From Enterococcus devriesei (GTDB taxonomy: Bacteria > Bacillota > Bacilli > Lactobacillales > Enterococcaceae), in contig NZ_JXKM01000003.1 in NCBI RefSeq assembly GCF_001885905.1, positions 1-64,000 on the forward strand: a stretch of DNA of 64,000 nt, written 5' to 3'. This document shows, piece after piece, positions 1 to 6,890 of the stretch. Under the pieces are notes generated by a model that was not told the origin of the DNA, made no database searches, and saw nothing but the letters and a program-made list of their open reading frames with translations. A program made the translations under genes and the position numbers. Numbering within the stretch: position 1 is the stretch's first letter; each line of letters begins with the position of its first letter.

Positions 1-201
1 AGCATATTCATTTATTATTTTCTGATATGTTCTTCGATCTAGATCCCCCAATTTTAACTTAGGAACTATTTCAATTAGGCGTTGCAGTGTAACATAATAT
101 TTGCTTAAGGTGATTTCTCGAATCGCCCCAACTTTGTAAGTCTCAATCCATTCCTCAAAATAATCTACGAGTAACAGCTCGCTTTTTTTCTTTCTTGCCA
201 A
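1..201 (-). CDS. Tyrosine recombinase/integrase, N-terminal part (runs off the window)
   Basis: Only the first 67 codons are in the window. They read as the SAM-like core-binding domain of a tyrosine recombinase: a basic start followed by a helical segment with the motifs DYFEEWIETYK and TLSKYYVTLQRL, ending around LGDLDRRTYQKIINEYA. I prefer the TTG at 201, which has AGGAAG eight bases upstream; the GTG at 208-210 is too close to that site. The gene is the last visible one of the early operon, far from the main integrase at 15.6-16.7 kb, so the prophage appears to encode two tyrosine recombinases. The catalytic domain is not visible. Confidence 0.6.
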   Translation of the reverse strand, partial: MARKKKSELLLVDYFEEWIETYKVGAIREITLSKYYVTLQRLIEIVPKLKLGDLDRRTYQKIINEYA

Positions 202-213
202 TTTTGTCACTTC

Positions 214-882
214 CTAAAATAGACTTAGTTGTTCTTTCTCAGAATCAATGATGATTTTTGGACTCTCTATGTGTTTTAAAGGCTTCTCTAGCCATTTACT
301 TATGTCAAATTCTCTTTCAGCGATCGGACTATGTGGCATGACATTAAGATTACTAAACGACACAGGATCATTTTTGTCGTTTTGAAGGAAATAAGCTTGC
401 TTCGCCTCACGACTTAACGCATCTCCATGAACTACTGTCGCATTCATTCCGCGGATCAGTAAATTGAAAAGTAGAAACGGCAGCGCTCGATCAGATAGCT
501 CCTCACATTGATAGAAGAATAGCGAAGGTCTATACTCGAATGGAGAAATACTCAATCGATCCTGATTCCATTTTTGTATCATCAAGCTGCCGGTTCCCGC
601 CGCCACATCCAGATTAGATGAGGATGAACCAGCTATTTTAGCTAACAATTTCGATATTGAATCAGGTGTAAAGTCCTGCGCGTATTTCTTCTTGTTCGCG
701 TGCTCCTCCTCGAAATAAGCGTGAAACCAGTCATGGTCCAACCGCCATTCAATTTCTAAAAAGGATTTGAACATTTTTTCTCTTTTTGCTTTGTCAAAAA
801 GAATTGCCATCAGCGCGTCTGAAGCTTGATAACTTTCTTTAACGCCAATCAATTCATTTATTTTTTCAGTCGTCAAGGTCAC
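214..882 (-). CDS. N-6 adenine DNA methylase-like phage protein, possibly inactive
   Basis: The 222-residue protein has the signature of type I HsdM-like methylases: YAQDFTP near residues 67-73 and the SAM-binding motif LDVAAGTGSL at 91-100. Such enzymes usually carry NPPF or NPPY as catalytic motif IV; the equivalent place (about 178-186) reads LNVMPHSP, so the catalytic Asn-Pro-Pro-aromatic is not recognisable. The protein is much shorter than a full HsdM. Its GTG start overlaps the end of the upstream HNH gene by 17 bases. Phage relatives of this type sit at the end of early operons and may bind DNA or SAM without methylating; that is inference. Confidence 0.6.
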   Translation of the reverse strand: MTLTTEKINELIGVKESYQASDALMAILFDKAKREKMFKSFLEIEWRLDHDWFHAYFEEEHANKKKYAQDFTPDSISKLLAKIAGSSSSNLDVAAGTGSLMIQKWNQDRLSISPFEYRPSLFFYQCEELSDRALPFLLFNLLIRGMNATVVHGDALSREAKQAYFLQNDKNDPVSFSNLNVMPHSPIAEREFDISKWLEKPLKHIESPKIIIDSEKEQLSLF

Positions 883-1417
883 TGGTCAATTCACTTCCTT
901 TTAATCCGATCTTACTGAGCAGTATTGCAGCTTCTTTAGATTCTCTATCGTAATACGGATATTTCTGCTTATTCATGTAACTTAGTTCTCGCCTTGAAAT
1001 GCACTTCAAATTGTCTAAGCGGAAATCAGTCTTATCATCATTCATGAAGATAATAGTATGCTTTTCTGGAATTGGGCCGTGTGCTTGCTCCCAAATATAT
1101 CGATGCTTATCGATCCATTTTCCACGAGCAACTTTGATTTGAGTGACTCCACGTTTAGTTACTCGCTCTGAACCAACTGGTTTACTATGGCTTGGTTCGC
1201 TAGGTATTTTGAAGTCTTGACCGCCTGTCTTGCCTTTTCGCCACCCGTAAAGGCTTGTCTTGCTTTTGACACCATGTGTCTGTTTCCACTGACAGATTTG
1301 TGTCGAAGTGATCGAAAGTGAAAAGCGATCATTAATTAGTTGAGCAAGCTCTTTATTCCGATTTCCGTCTACGTTTTTTTTAATGAACTCTATTTGTTCT
1401 TGATTAAACAGCGACAT
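866..1417 (-). CDS. HNH-type homing-endonuclease-like protein
   Basis: The product is 183 residues from the ATG at 1417, chosen because GGAG lies seven bases upstream. The N-terminal third resembles a helix-turn-helix DNA-binding region (NKELAQLINDRF then TSTQICQWKQTHG). The C-terminal part has an HNH_3-like core: HRYIWEQAHGPIP, then IIFMNDDKTDFRLDNLKCISR, where phage HNH proteins carry the metal-binding His and Asn residues. Stand-alone HNH proteins of this build are common in phages and act as free-standing homing endonucleases or packaging-associated nucleases. Here it lies in the early operon just before the methylase-like gene. Confidence 0.65.
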   Translation of the reverse strand: MSLFNQEQIEFIKKNVDGNRNKELAQLINDRFSLSITSTQICQWKQTHGVKSKTSLYGWRKGKTGGQDFKIPSEPSHSKPVGSERVTKRGVTQIKVARGKWIDKHRYIWEQAHGPIPEKHTIIFMNDDKTDFRLDNLKCISRRELSYMNKQKYPYYDRESKEAAILLSKIGLKGSELTSDLDD

Positions 1418-1459
1418 TCGATCACTCCTTTTCATAGTTGATAGGCGTGGTTAGCGGAA

Positions 1460-1684
1460 CTATCCGCCTAACTCATAACTGTTTTTCATGCTTGATCTAA
1501 AAGCTTTTACCTGATTTTCAATTACGGTATCTTTTATCTGGAACCTATCGTTGATTACAGGGGCTGCCATGTCTTTTAAATAGCTTTGTCTGATTTTTAT
1601 TTTTTGATCGCCAACTTTTTTGATCACATCACGGCCATTTATGATACTTTGAATATCAGCGTCACTTAAAACAATTTCATTCAT
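1460..1684 (-). CDS. Hypothetical phage protein, 74 residues
   Basis: Small early-operon protein with no domain I recognise. It begins MNEIVLSDADIQSIING and ends in a basic, Ser-rich helix. The ATG overlaps the stop of the upstream gene by four bases (ATGA type), which supports real translation by coupling. Function unknown. Confidence 0.55.
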   Translation of the reverse strand: MNEIVLSDADIQSIINGRDVIKKVGDQKIKIRQSYLKDMAAPVINDRFQIKDTVIENQVKAFRSSMKNSYELGG

Positions 1685-1947
1685 TCGCCGTCCTCCTGTG
1701 GTTTCATTCTCACTTCATTAGCGTTGACGGTCTTAAACTCGCCACTTTCAAGCCGAACTACCGCGATTGGATAAGCTATCACGCCACCCGAATGACCGCC
1801 CTTTATTAATGATGGTGGAATAGGCTTGCTGAACTGGAAAAAGTCATAAAGGCCAGCTTTAACCCATTCCGTTTCCTTTACAAATCCATGTTCCCTCTTA
1901 GTAACAACCTCGATTTCGCAAGGTAGTAATTGAATATCAGCTTTCAT
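1681..1947 (-). CDS. Hypothetical phage protein, 88 residues
   Basis: Small soluble protein rich in beta-type residues (IEVVTKREHGFVKETEWVK; GVIAYPIAVVRLESGEF). It is linked to both neighbours by four-base stop/start overlaps, so it forms part of a translationally coupled string from 2129 to 1460. No recognised domain. Confidence 0.55.
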   Translation of the reverse strand: MKADIQLLPCEIEVVTKREHGFVKETEWVKAGLYDFFQFSKPIPPSLIKGGHSGGVIAYPIAVVRLESGEFKTVNANEVRMKPQEDGE

Positions 1948-2129
1948 TCGCTGTCCTCCTTCTTGCGCATAATATACAACTCAACGGCTTGATCGTACGT
2001 GAAGATGGGGAGCTTATAAGATTCGTGATAATAAACCTGTGCTTCATTACTCCAGTAATATCCGACCCCTTTCATGAATCCTGATAACTCTCCTGTAGTT
2101 ATCACGCCGTCTGGTACTGATTCCAACAT
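1944..2129 (-). CDS. Hypothetical phage protein, 61 residues
   Basis: Short aromatic-rich protein (GVGYYWSNEAQVYYHESYK) with a charged tail. GGAGG sits upstream of its ATG and its stop overlaps the next start. No recognised family; retained because of coupling and spacing within the early operon. Confidence 0.5.
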   Translation of the reverse strand: MLESVPDGVITTGELSGFMKGVGYYWSNEAQVYYHESYKLPIFTYDQAVELYIMRKKEDSE

Positions 2130-2172
2130 TTATAAAACCTCCTTAATTCCCTTCGATTACTGACCTTCACAA

Positions 2173-2364
2173 TTAGTTGAGTTCCAAAACGATCACTCGT
2201 TCATCGATTTCATAACCATCTTCATCTTGTAATCCAGTTTGAAGACGAATTTCTTGAATTTCCTTTAGAAACGAATCATTTTCAGCATTTGCAAAGACAT
2301 CAACAGAACCACCAAAATCTTTTTCATACTCTCGAAGTTCTTTAATTACTTGTTTTAATTCCAT
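2173..2364 (-). CDS. Hypothetical acidic phage protein, 63 residues
   Basis: Acidic small protein starting MELKQVIKELREYEKDFGG, with AGGAGG upstream of the ATG. The pattern of an N-terminal helix followed by a DVFANAENDSFL segment and a terminal beta strand (RVIVLELN) recurs in small phage early proteins, but no function can be given. Lies downstream of the XRE gene at 2400 in the same direction. Confidence 0.5.
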   Translation of the reverse strand: MELKQVIKELREYEKDFGGSVDVFANAENDSFLKEIQEIRLQTGLQDEDGYEIDERVIVLELN

Positions 2365-2399
2365 TGAATTTCCTCCTTTGTTTACTTCCGTTAGTGGAA

Positions 2400-2600
2400 C
2401 TATCTTATTTTTTTGTTTCTAAACACATCCATGCTGATATCCAGTGCGTCAGCAATCTTTTCAATCAGTTCGAAACTTGGCTTTTTATTACGTCCATGTT
2501 TTAAATCTGAGATGGTTCCAGAGTGAACATCCATCTTTTGAGCTAATTTTTCTTGACTTAATCCGGCTTTTTTCATTTCTTTCTCGACTTTATTCCACAT
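2400..2600 (-). CDS. XRE-family transcriptional regulator, 66 residues
   Basis: Single-domain helix-turn-helix protein: AGLSQEKLAQKMDVHSGTIS forms the HTH, followed by SFELIEKIADALDISMDVF, the standard XRE tail. Start chosen at 2600 because GGAGG stands eight bases upstream; the longer reading frame to 2711 crosses the promoter region. It is divergent from the plus-strand gene at 2728, and a perfect 16-bp palindrome at 2617-2632 lies directly upstream of its ribosome site. This is the arrangement of an autoregulated repressor controlling a divergent neighbour. It is distinct from the CI/Cro pair of the phage at 13.5-14.5 kb. Confidence 0.75.
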   Translation of the reverse strand: MWNKVEKEMKKAGLSQEKLAQKMDVHSGTISDLKHGRNKKPSFELIEKIADALDISMDVFRNKKIR

Positions 2601-2616
2601 TTCGATATCCTCCAAA

Positions 2617-2632
2617 ACACTATATATAGTGT
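2617..2632. promoter_or_regulatory. Perfect 16-bp palindrome, probable operator of the XRE regulator
   Basis: ACACTATA followed at once by TATAGTGT. It sits between the XRE start codon (2600) and the plus-strand promoter at 2641-2669, so a bound dimer could block its own gene and affect the divergent promoter. The symmetry is seen directly; assignment to the XRE protein is inference from position. Confidence 0.55.
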
Positions 2633-2640
2633 CGTTCGTA

Positions 2641-2669
2641 TTGCGTTCCCCGTATATGTCGTATATAAT
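2641..2669 (+). promoter_or_regulatory. Sigma-A-type promoter of the plus-strand gene at 2728
   Basis: TTGCGT at 2641-2646 and TATAAT at 2664-2669, spaced 17 bases, reading toward 2728. This gives the plus-strand gene its own promoter, independent of the early operon that runs the other way. Confidence 0.6.
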
Positions 2670-2727
2670 CAATAGTGGGTATTGCGTCTGCCAACGTTTT
2701 CCCAAATACAATTAAAGGAGAATGTAT

Positions 2728-3042
2728 ATGAGTGTAAAAATTAAAGGGTTAAATGATCTACAAAGAAATCTTGAGAAGATGGAAAGAAAAGCGAAATCAA
2801 TGGGTGGATCAAATTCTGTCCCTTTTACCGAACTTTTCGACTCTAAGTTCATGAAGAAAAACACTAAGTTTTCTAGTATTCAACAATTCGTCGACAAGTC
2901 CGAGTTTGATTTTTCTAATATGGAATCCATCAACGAACATGATCTAGATAATTATGTTAAGAAAAACACCAAATTTAATTCTTGGGATTCCATGAAAGGC
3001 GAGGCAGCACAACTCTGGACTGCTAAACAGCTTGGGTTCTAA
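2728..3042 (+). CDS. Uncharacterised 104-residue protein, counter-oriented cargo gene
   Basis: The protein starts MSVKIKGLNDLQRNLEKM; I chose the ATG at 2728 because AAAGGAG ends seven bases before it (the ATG at 2722 is too close). It has an N-terminal amphipathic helix and an internal repeat: FMKKNTKFSSIQQF and YVKKNTKFNSWDSM share KKNTKFxS. It is soluble, with no signal peptide or membrane segment. The gene runs against the early operon, has its own promoter, faces a divergent XRE repressor and overlaps the small minus-strand gene at 3023 by 20 bases tail to tail. That layout is typical of moron or immunity cargo. I do not recognise a characterised family. Confidence 0.65.
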   Translation: MSVKIKGLNDLQRNLEKMERKAKSMGGSNSVPFTELFDSKFMKKNTKFSSIQQFVDKSEFDFSNMESINEHDLDNYVKKNTKFNSWDSMKGEAAQLWTAKQLGF

Positions 3043-3166
3043 ATTCAAAAGTTTCTATTTTGTTTAATGTTTCATTTAACTGGTTAAGTTGGCTTTCAGC
3101 CTGTTTGACCAGTTTTTTAAATTCAAGTAAATTATTAATTTCGATTTCCATATATAGTTCTTCCAC
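3023..3166 (-). CDS. Small coiled-coil phage protein, 47 residues
   Basis: From a GTG at 3166 (GAAGGTG eight bases upstream) it reads as one long helix, KLVKQAESQLNQLNETLNKI, likely a coiled coil. A longer frame begins at 3223 without a good ribosome site. It overlaps the convergent plus-strand gene by 20 bases. Function unknown. Confidence 0.4.
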   Translation of the reverse strand: MEELYMEIEINNLLEFKKLVKQAESQLNQLNETLNKIETFEFRTQAV

Positions 3167-3215
3167 TATCTTTTCACCTTCTCTTCTTCTGTGATAGCCC
3201 CATGTTGCGGAACTA

Positions 3216-3458
3216 TTACCCAATCTTCCGCCAACGTCTCATCGGACCCTTACGCCCATTAGACTGGCAAGCGAGTAGATCAAATTTAACGCCTGCACGA
3301 CTGGCTGCGCGCTTATGTTTCGGATCAACTGTCTCTTTGTGCACAACATGCTTCTCGCCGTTCTGATCTTCAACGATGATGATATTTTTAAAGGGCTGGT
3401 CTAAATACTCAATTTCTTCCCCCTCAATATATTCGCCGTAAATGTTTATGGTTTTCAT
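3216..3458 (-). CDS. Hypothetical phage protein, 80 residues
   Basis: Begins MKTINIYGEYIEGEEIEYLD and ends in a very basic, Arg-rich tail (RKGPMRRWRKIG). A ribosome site GGAGG precedes the ATG. The frame lies between the VRR-NUC nuclease and small early genes in the same direction. No domain recognised; the basic tail would fit nucleic-acid contact, which is only a suggestion. Confidence 0.5.
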   Translation of the reverse strand: MKTINIYGEYIEGEEIEYLDQPFKNIIIVEDQNGEKHVVHKETVDPKHKRAASRAGVKFDLLACQSNGRKGPMRRWRKIG

Positions 3459-3488
3459 TGGTTGCCTCCTATTTCATTTGAAATATTT

Positions 3489-3803
3489 TTATTTCTTGTT
3501 AATGATCCGTAAAGCGTCCTCCACAGATCTTGCAACCCCATATAGAACTGGCTGCGTTTTTAAGAACTCTCCGAATTTTATTTGATCTGGTCGAAGTTTG
3601 CCTTTTTCGTTTTTGACTTCGATATAAATTGATTTTCCATCAGAGTTACGATGCCCACATAAATCGGGAAAGCCTTTTGGCATACCATAAAATTGGCGCC
3701 CTTCAATTGTAGTCACTTGTCCTGCATTCGATCGAAAAATCGTACAGCCATTTTCTGATAGAGCAATTCTGATTTCGTCTTGTATTTGATGTTCTGATTT
3801 CAA
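3489..3803 (-). CDS. VRR-NUC domain nuclease
   Basis: At 104 residues this matches the stand-alone virus-type replication-repair nuclease family, a PD-(D/E)XK fold found in phage replication modules. Visible parts are EHQIQDEIRIALSENGC at the N-terminus, the metal-binding segment GFPDLCGH, and the catalytic strand YIEVKNEKGKLRPDQ, which supplies the E-x-K pair. Members cut branched or flap DNA. It lies just downstream of the iteron cluster and the primase-helicase gene in the replication operon. Length and motif order are normal. Confidence 0.85.
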   Translation of the reverse strand: MKSEHQIQDEIRIALSENGCTIFRSNAGQVTTIEGRQFYGMPKGFPDLCGHRNSDGKSIYIEVKNEKGKLRPDQIKFGEFLKTQPVLYGVARSVEDALRIINKK

Positions 3804-3807
3804 TGTA

Positions 3808-4048
3808 ACCCTCCAGACTGTTTAATCGTTGGTATTAAAGCATTTAGGAAGATTTTGGTGGAGAGTTTGGAGGGTCAGACCCAAAAACCTATTCTTTTTT
3901 ATATAATTTACTTTTTATTTTTTACTTTAATACTTTATTATTTTTTTTAAACCCTCCAGAAAGAAAGAAAAATATAATATAAATACTGATATATCAACGT
4001 TTCTAAGGGTTGGAGGGTTTCGTTCTCAACCCTCCAGAACCCTCCAGA
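3808..4048. repeat. Iteron-like cluster, candidate phage replication origin
   Basis: The 10-mer ACCCTCCAGA occurs four times exactly, at 3808-3817, 3951-3960, 4029-4038 and 4039-4048 (the last two in direct tandem). Its core ACCCTCCA occurs twice more inverted, at 3868-3875 and 4011-4018. Between the copies, about 3890-3950 is almost pure A/T. Repeats around an AT-rich stretch, next to the primase-helicase stop codon at 4050, is the layout of an iteron origin. The pair 4011-4018 and 4029-4036 could also form a hairpin, but no T-run follows. Function is inference. Confidence 0.6.
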
Positions 4049-4049
4049 T

Positions 4050-6362
4050 TTATTTGAAAAGTTCTCTAACGTTATCGTATTTTCTTGGTTTTAATGTGAT
4101 TCCTTTATAAACCATAAATCCACCAGCTTTTTCTTTGCTATATTTCTTTGAAATCTCTCTACCAAACTTTGTGTTAGTAAAAGTGTGTTCACCATTGTCC
4201 GATGCCCATTCACGATAAACTTTATATAATTCACCGCCTGATATTTTTAGCCCCGGTCCCGTTTCGCAACACGTTTCGATAAACGTGCCGATCTGATCCA
4301 TTTCGCTACGATAATCCTGACTTGCTGCAACCACTGATTGCGGTTTTTGAAGCCCTTCTCTCTGCCACAACAGGCAACCATCGATGGCCCATTTTAAAAT
4401 GCCTTGTAATTCGGTTTGTAATTTGTATTTAAGATTTTTATCCTTCTTGTGGTCAGGTATTTGAACAATGAATGGAATTAAATTCAATCTTCGCCAAATT
4501 CCATCATCAGTACCTCGAATAATTGGTTTGTGATTGGTTGCTAACCACAATTTAAATTCAGGTTCAAACTCGAATTCTTTTCCATAAAGATGCCGTGCGG
4601 TCACCTTATCACCACCAGTCAACTGCTTGACCAAACCTTCGTCCAGCCGAACGCCTTCATTTGGTTCTGATGATGTGACTAACCGCGCGCCTTTTAATCG
4701 AGCAATATCACTGTTTGCAGACGATTGGCTTTGTTTTACCATGATCGTTTGGGCTTGCATGGTCATGGCGTAATTACCCATTAACTCAGAAATAATTTCC
4801 AAAAATACTGACTTACCATTTGAACCGTGACCATAAAGAATGAACATACATTGCTCTCTCGTGGAACCTGTAAGCGAATATCCAACACATTTTTGAATGT
4901 AGTTAATCAGCTCTTGATCATTGTTAAATATCTGATTAATAAATTCTTCCCACATAGGACAATCGACCGATTCTGTGTACTCGACATTTGAAACACGTGT
5001 AAACATTTTGTCTATCTCGTGTTCGTGTAGAAGGCCGTCACTCAAAGATAGAAAACCACTTTGAGTATTGAAAAGAGATTTATCTTTATCAAACTCTTCT
5101 GGTAAAACGGATAACCGGTGTTTCAATTCGTCCATCATGGCATTTTTCCCGGCATTACTACGGGAACGCTTGACGTGCTTTTCTTTTGCTTTTTCTAAAG
5201 CTTCTCTTGTTTCATCGTCGGCGTTTTCAGGAACAATTAACGGTTCTTTGCCCATGATTTCCACTGTGGTATCTACCATTTTCCGCACTTCGCCAGTGTT
5301 GTCGGGCAACCACACTTTTCCGTTGTAGTAATACCATGCTTTATCGATATACGAATACTTGACTAATGTTCCGTAGATGTCATTGAATCGATCGGCATTT
5401 CCGGTATCGTCATAAGAATAGTATTTCTTTTCTTTCGGCTGTTCTTGATCCTTGATGAAAATTCTAAAATCAGATTTTCGTTTAGGATTGTACACGGAAT
5501 TTGTATCAGCGATTGCTTTGTTTAACAGTCCCTCACCATATGTGGTCGCTCCACGTTTTTGATCGTATTTAGTACGAATCATTGCAGATGCTCGAAAAAT
5601 TTCATCCATCTTTTCGTAATCTCTACCAGTCCAAAAAGCTAGGTCATTAGCAAAGGCCATATCCGCTTCGGATTGCGAGGAATAAAAAGCTTCCCAACCG
5701 CCCTCCATGAAAACTTTAAATCTTGCGCCTTGAGAAGACGATTCAGCACGTTGGATAATTTCTTCGATAGGCAAATCAACGGTATTCATTAATGGATTTT
5801 CTTCTTTAAATTGGATGACTTTTTTATCACCAACATACCGATCATAAAGTCGCTTGATATTTTTTGGATCAGATTTGATAACATCAGTATATTTTGATGC
5901 CGAATGACCAGTCATAACGAAGAAACGTCCTTCTTGATACATCTCAACATCGCCTTTACGACGTCTCCCGCCAGGCAATTCGCCCCTAGCGATAATGTGG
6001 ATGCCAGTGCCTGACTGTGAATATTCAGCGTATGATTTCATGCTTTCGATAAATTCATAAATGATATTCTCTTCCACATCTCCTGTTTTATATCGCTCGA
6101 CTTCACCTTCAGCGTTATCAATATCAATTCCAAAATATGGCGGTTTGAAGAAAAAACCTAGACCAGTCATCTCAAATTTATTGATAGCATCGAGAGCAGT
6201 CTGAAAATCAGACCATGTGCTCTCGTCGTTAGATTTCGCTTTGTATCCATTGTTTGCGTTATAAGGAATCTTTGTGTGTTTGTTTCTTTTTTCATCCCAA
6301 ACTAGCTTGTAAACACACCACTGTTTGAGATTTTTAAGCTCTATTGGGATTTTTTCGTACAT
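4050..6362 (-). CDS. Phage DNA primase-helicase (primase N-terminus, D5/SF3 helicase C-terminus)
   Basis: A 770-residue protein for starting and unwinding phage DNA. The N-terminal part (about 1-200) has primase-polymerase features (LKQWCVYKL, GIDIDNAEG, TGIHIIARG). The centre carries a D5_N-type region, and the SF3 helicase has Walker A GHGSNGKS near residue 509 and a later LWLATNHKP sensor segment. I chose the ATG at 6362, seven bases after GAGG, over the GTG two codons earlier, which is too close. It sits downstream of DUF669 and upstream of the iteron cluster, a very common phage replication order. Confidence 0.9.
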   Translation of the reverse strand: MYEKIPIELKNLKQWCVYKLVWDEKRNKHTKIPYNANNGYKAKSNDESTWSDFQTALDAINKFEMTGLGFFFKPPYFGIDIDNAEGEVERYKTGDVEENIIYEFIESMKSYAEYSQSGTGIHIIARGELPGGRRRKGDVEMYQEGRFFVMTGHSASKYTDVIKSDPKNIKRLYDRYVGDKKVIQFKEENPLMNTVDLPIEEIIQRAESSSQGARFKVFMEGGWEAFYSSQSEADMAFANDLAFWTGRDYEKMDEIFRASAMIRTKYDQKRGATTYGEGLLNKAIADTNSVYNPKRKSDFRIFIKDQEQPKEKKYYSYDDTGNADRFNDIYGTLVKYSYIDKAWYYYNGKVWLPDNTGEVRKMVDTTVEIMGKEPLIVPENADDETREALEKAKEKHVKRSRSNAGKNAMMDELKHRLSVLPEEFDKDKSLFNTQSGFLSLSDGLLHEHEIDKMFTRVSNVEYTESVDCPMWEEFINQIFNNDQELINYIQKCVGYSLTGSTREQCMFILYGHGSNGKSVFLEIISELMGNYAMTMQAQTIMVKQSQSSANSDIARLKGARLVTSSEPNEGVRLDEGLVKQLTGGDKVTARHLYGKEFEFEPEFKLWLATNHKPIIRGTDDGIWRRLNLIPFIVQIPDHKKDKNLKYKLQTELQGILKWAIDGCLLWQREGLQKPQSVVAASQDYRSEMDQIGTFIETCCETGPGLKISGGELYKVYREWASDNGEHTFTNTKFGREISKKYSKEKAGGFMVYKGITLKPRKYDNVRELFK

Positions 6363-6377
6363 CTTCACACCTCGTGA

Positions 6378-6878
6378 TTAGAATGGTAGATCATCTTCTT
6401 TTGCGGTTGGAGCTGGTTCACGACTAGGCCCAAATGATGGTTCGTCTCCATTTTTAAATTGGTGATTCACTGGTCCAGTTGTGTTCGTCTTTTCCCAAGA
6501 CTTAACATTCACGTTTTTATAACCATTTGATTCTTCTGTTTTCACTCGAACCAACACTGGTTTTAGTACGAAATCAGCTAATAGTTCATCAAATCCGTTA
6601 TAAGATTTTCCATCTTCTAATTGCAATGCTTGAGCGATTGCCATGATCATTCCTTCGTTGTATTTTCCAGTTGCTTTAGCTTTCCAAATTTTTGGGAAAA
6701 TGTGTTTGTTTTGGAATTGTTGCTGCACATCATTTCTTACGATTAAATCAATATCGATAAATTCTGCTCCTGATTTTGTTGCATTTTCTACTGCTTTATT
6801 AATGATTACTTCATATGTTCCGTCTTTGATCTCGTTTCCTTGTTGTGCTTTTGAAAAATCTAAATTAAATCCTGTCAT
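6378..6878 (-). CDS. DUF669 replication protein with SSB-like acidic tail
   Basis: 166 residues. The first 130 match the DUF669 family, which sits between helicase and primase in many Firmicute phages and is suspected to be an ssDNA-binding protein. The C-terminus is Pro/Lys-rich and ends in the acidic tip KEDDLPF, almost the same as the DDDLPF or DDIPF tip by which bacterial SSB recruits partner proteins. That tail makes an SSB role more likely. The start is the ATG at 6878, preceded by AGGAGG. Confidence 0.8.
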   Translation of the reverse strand: MTGFNLDFSKAQQGNEIKDGTYEVIINKAVENATKSGAEFIDIDLIVRNDVQQQFQNKHIFPKIWKAKATGKYNEGMIMAIAQALQLEDGKSYNGFDELLADFVLKPVLVRVKTEESNGYKNVNVKSWEKTNTTGPVNHQFKNGDEPSFGPSREPAPTAKEDDLPF

Positions 6879-6890
6879 GTTAGTTTCCTC

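Noticed and set aside
4011-4036. Hairpin between inverted iterons as a transcription terminator
   Set aside because: No T-run after the stem on either strand; the repeat cluster explains the symmetry better.
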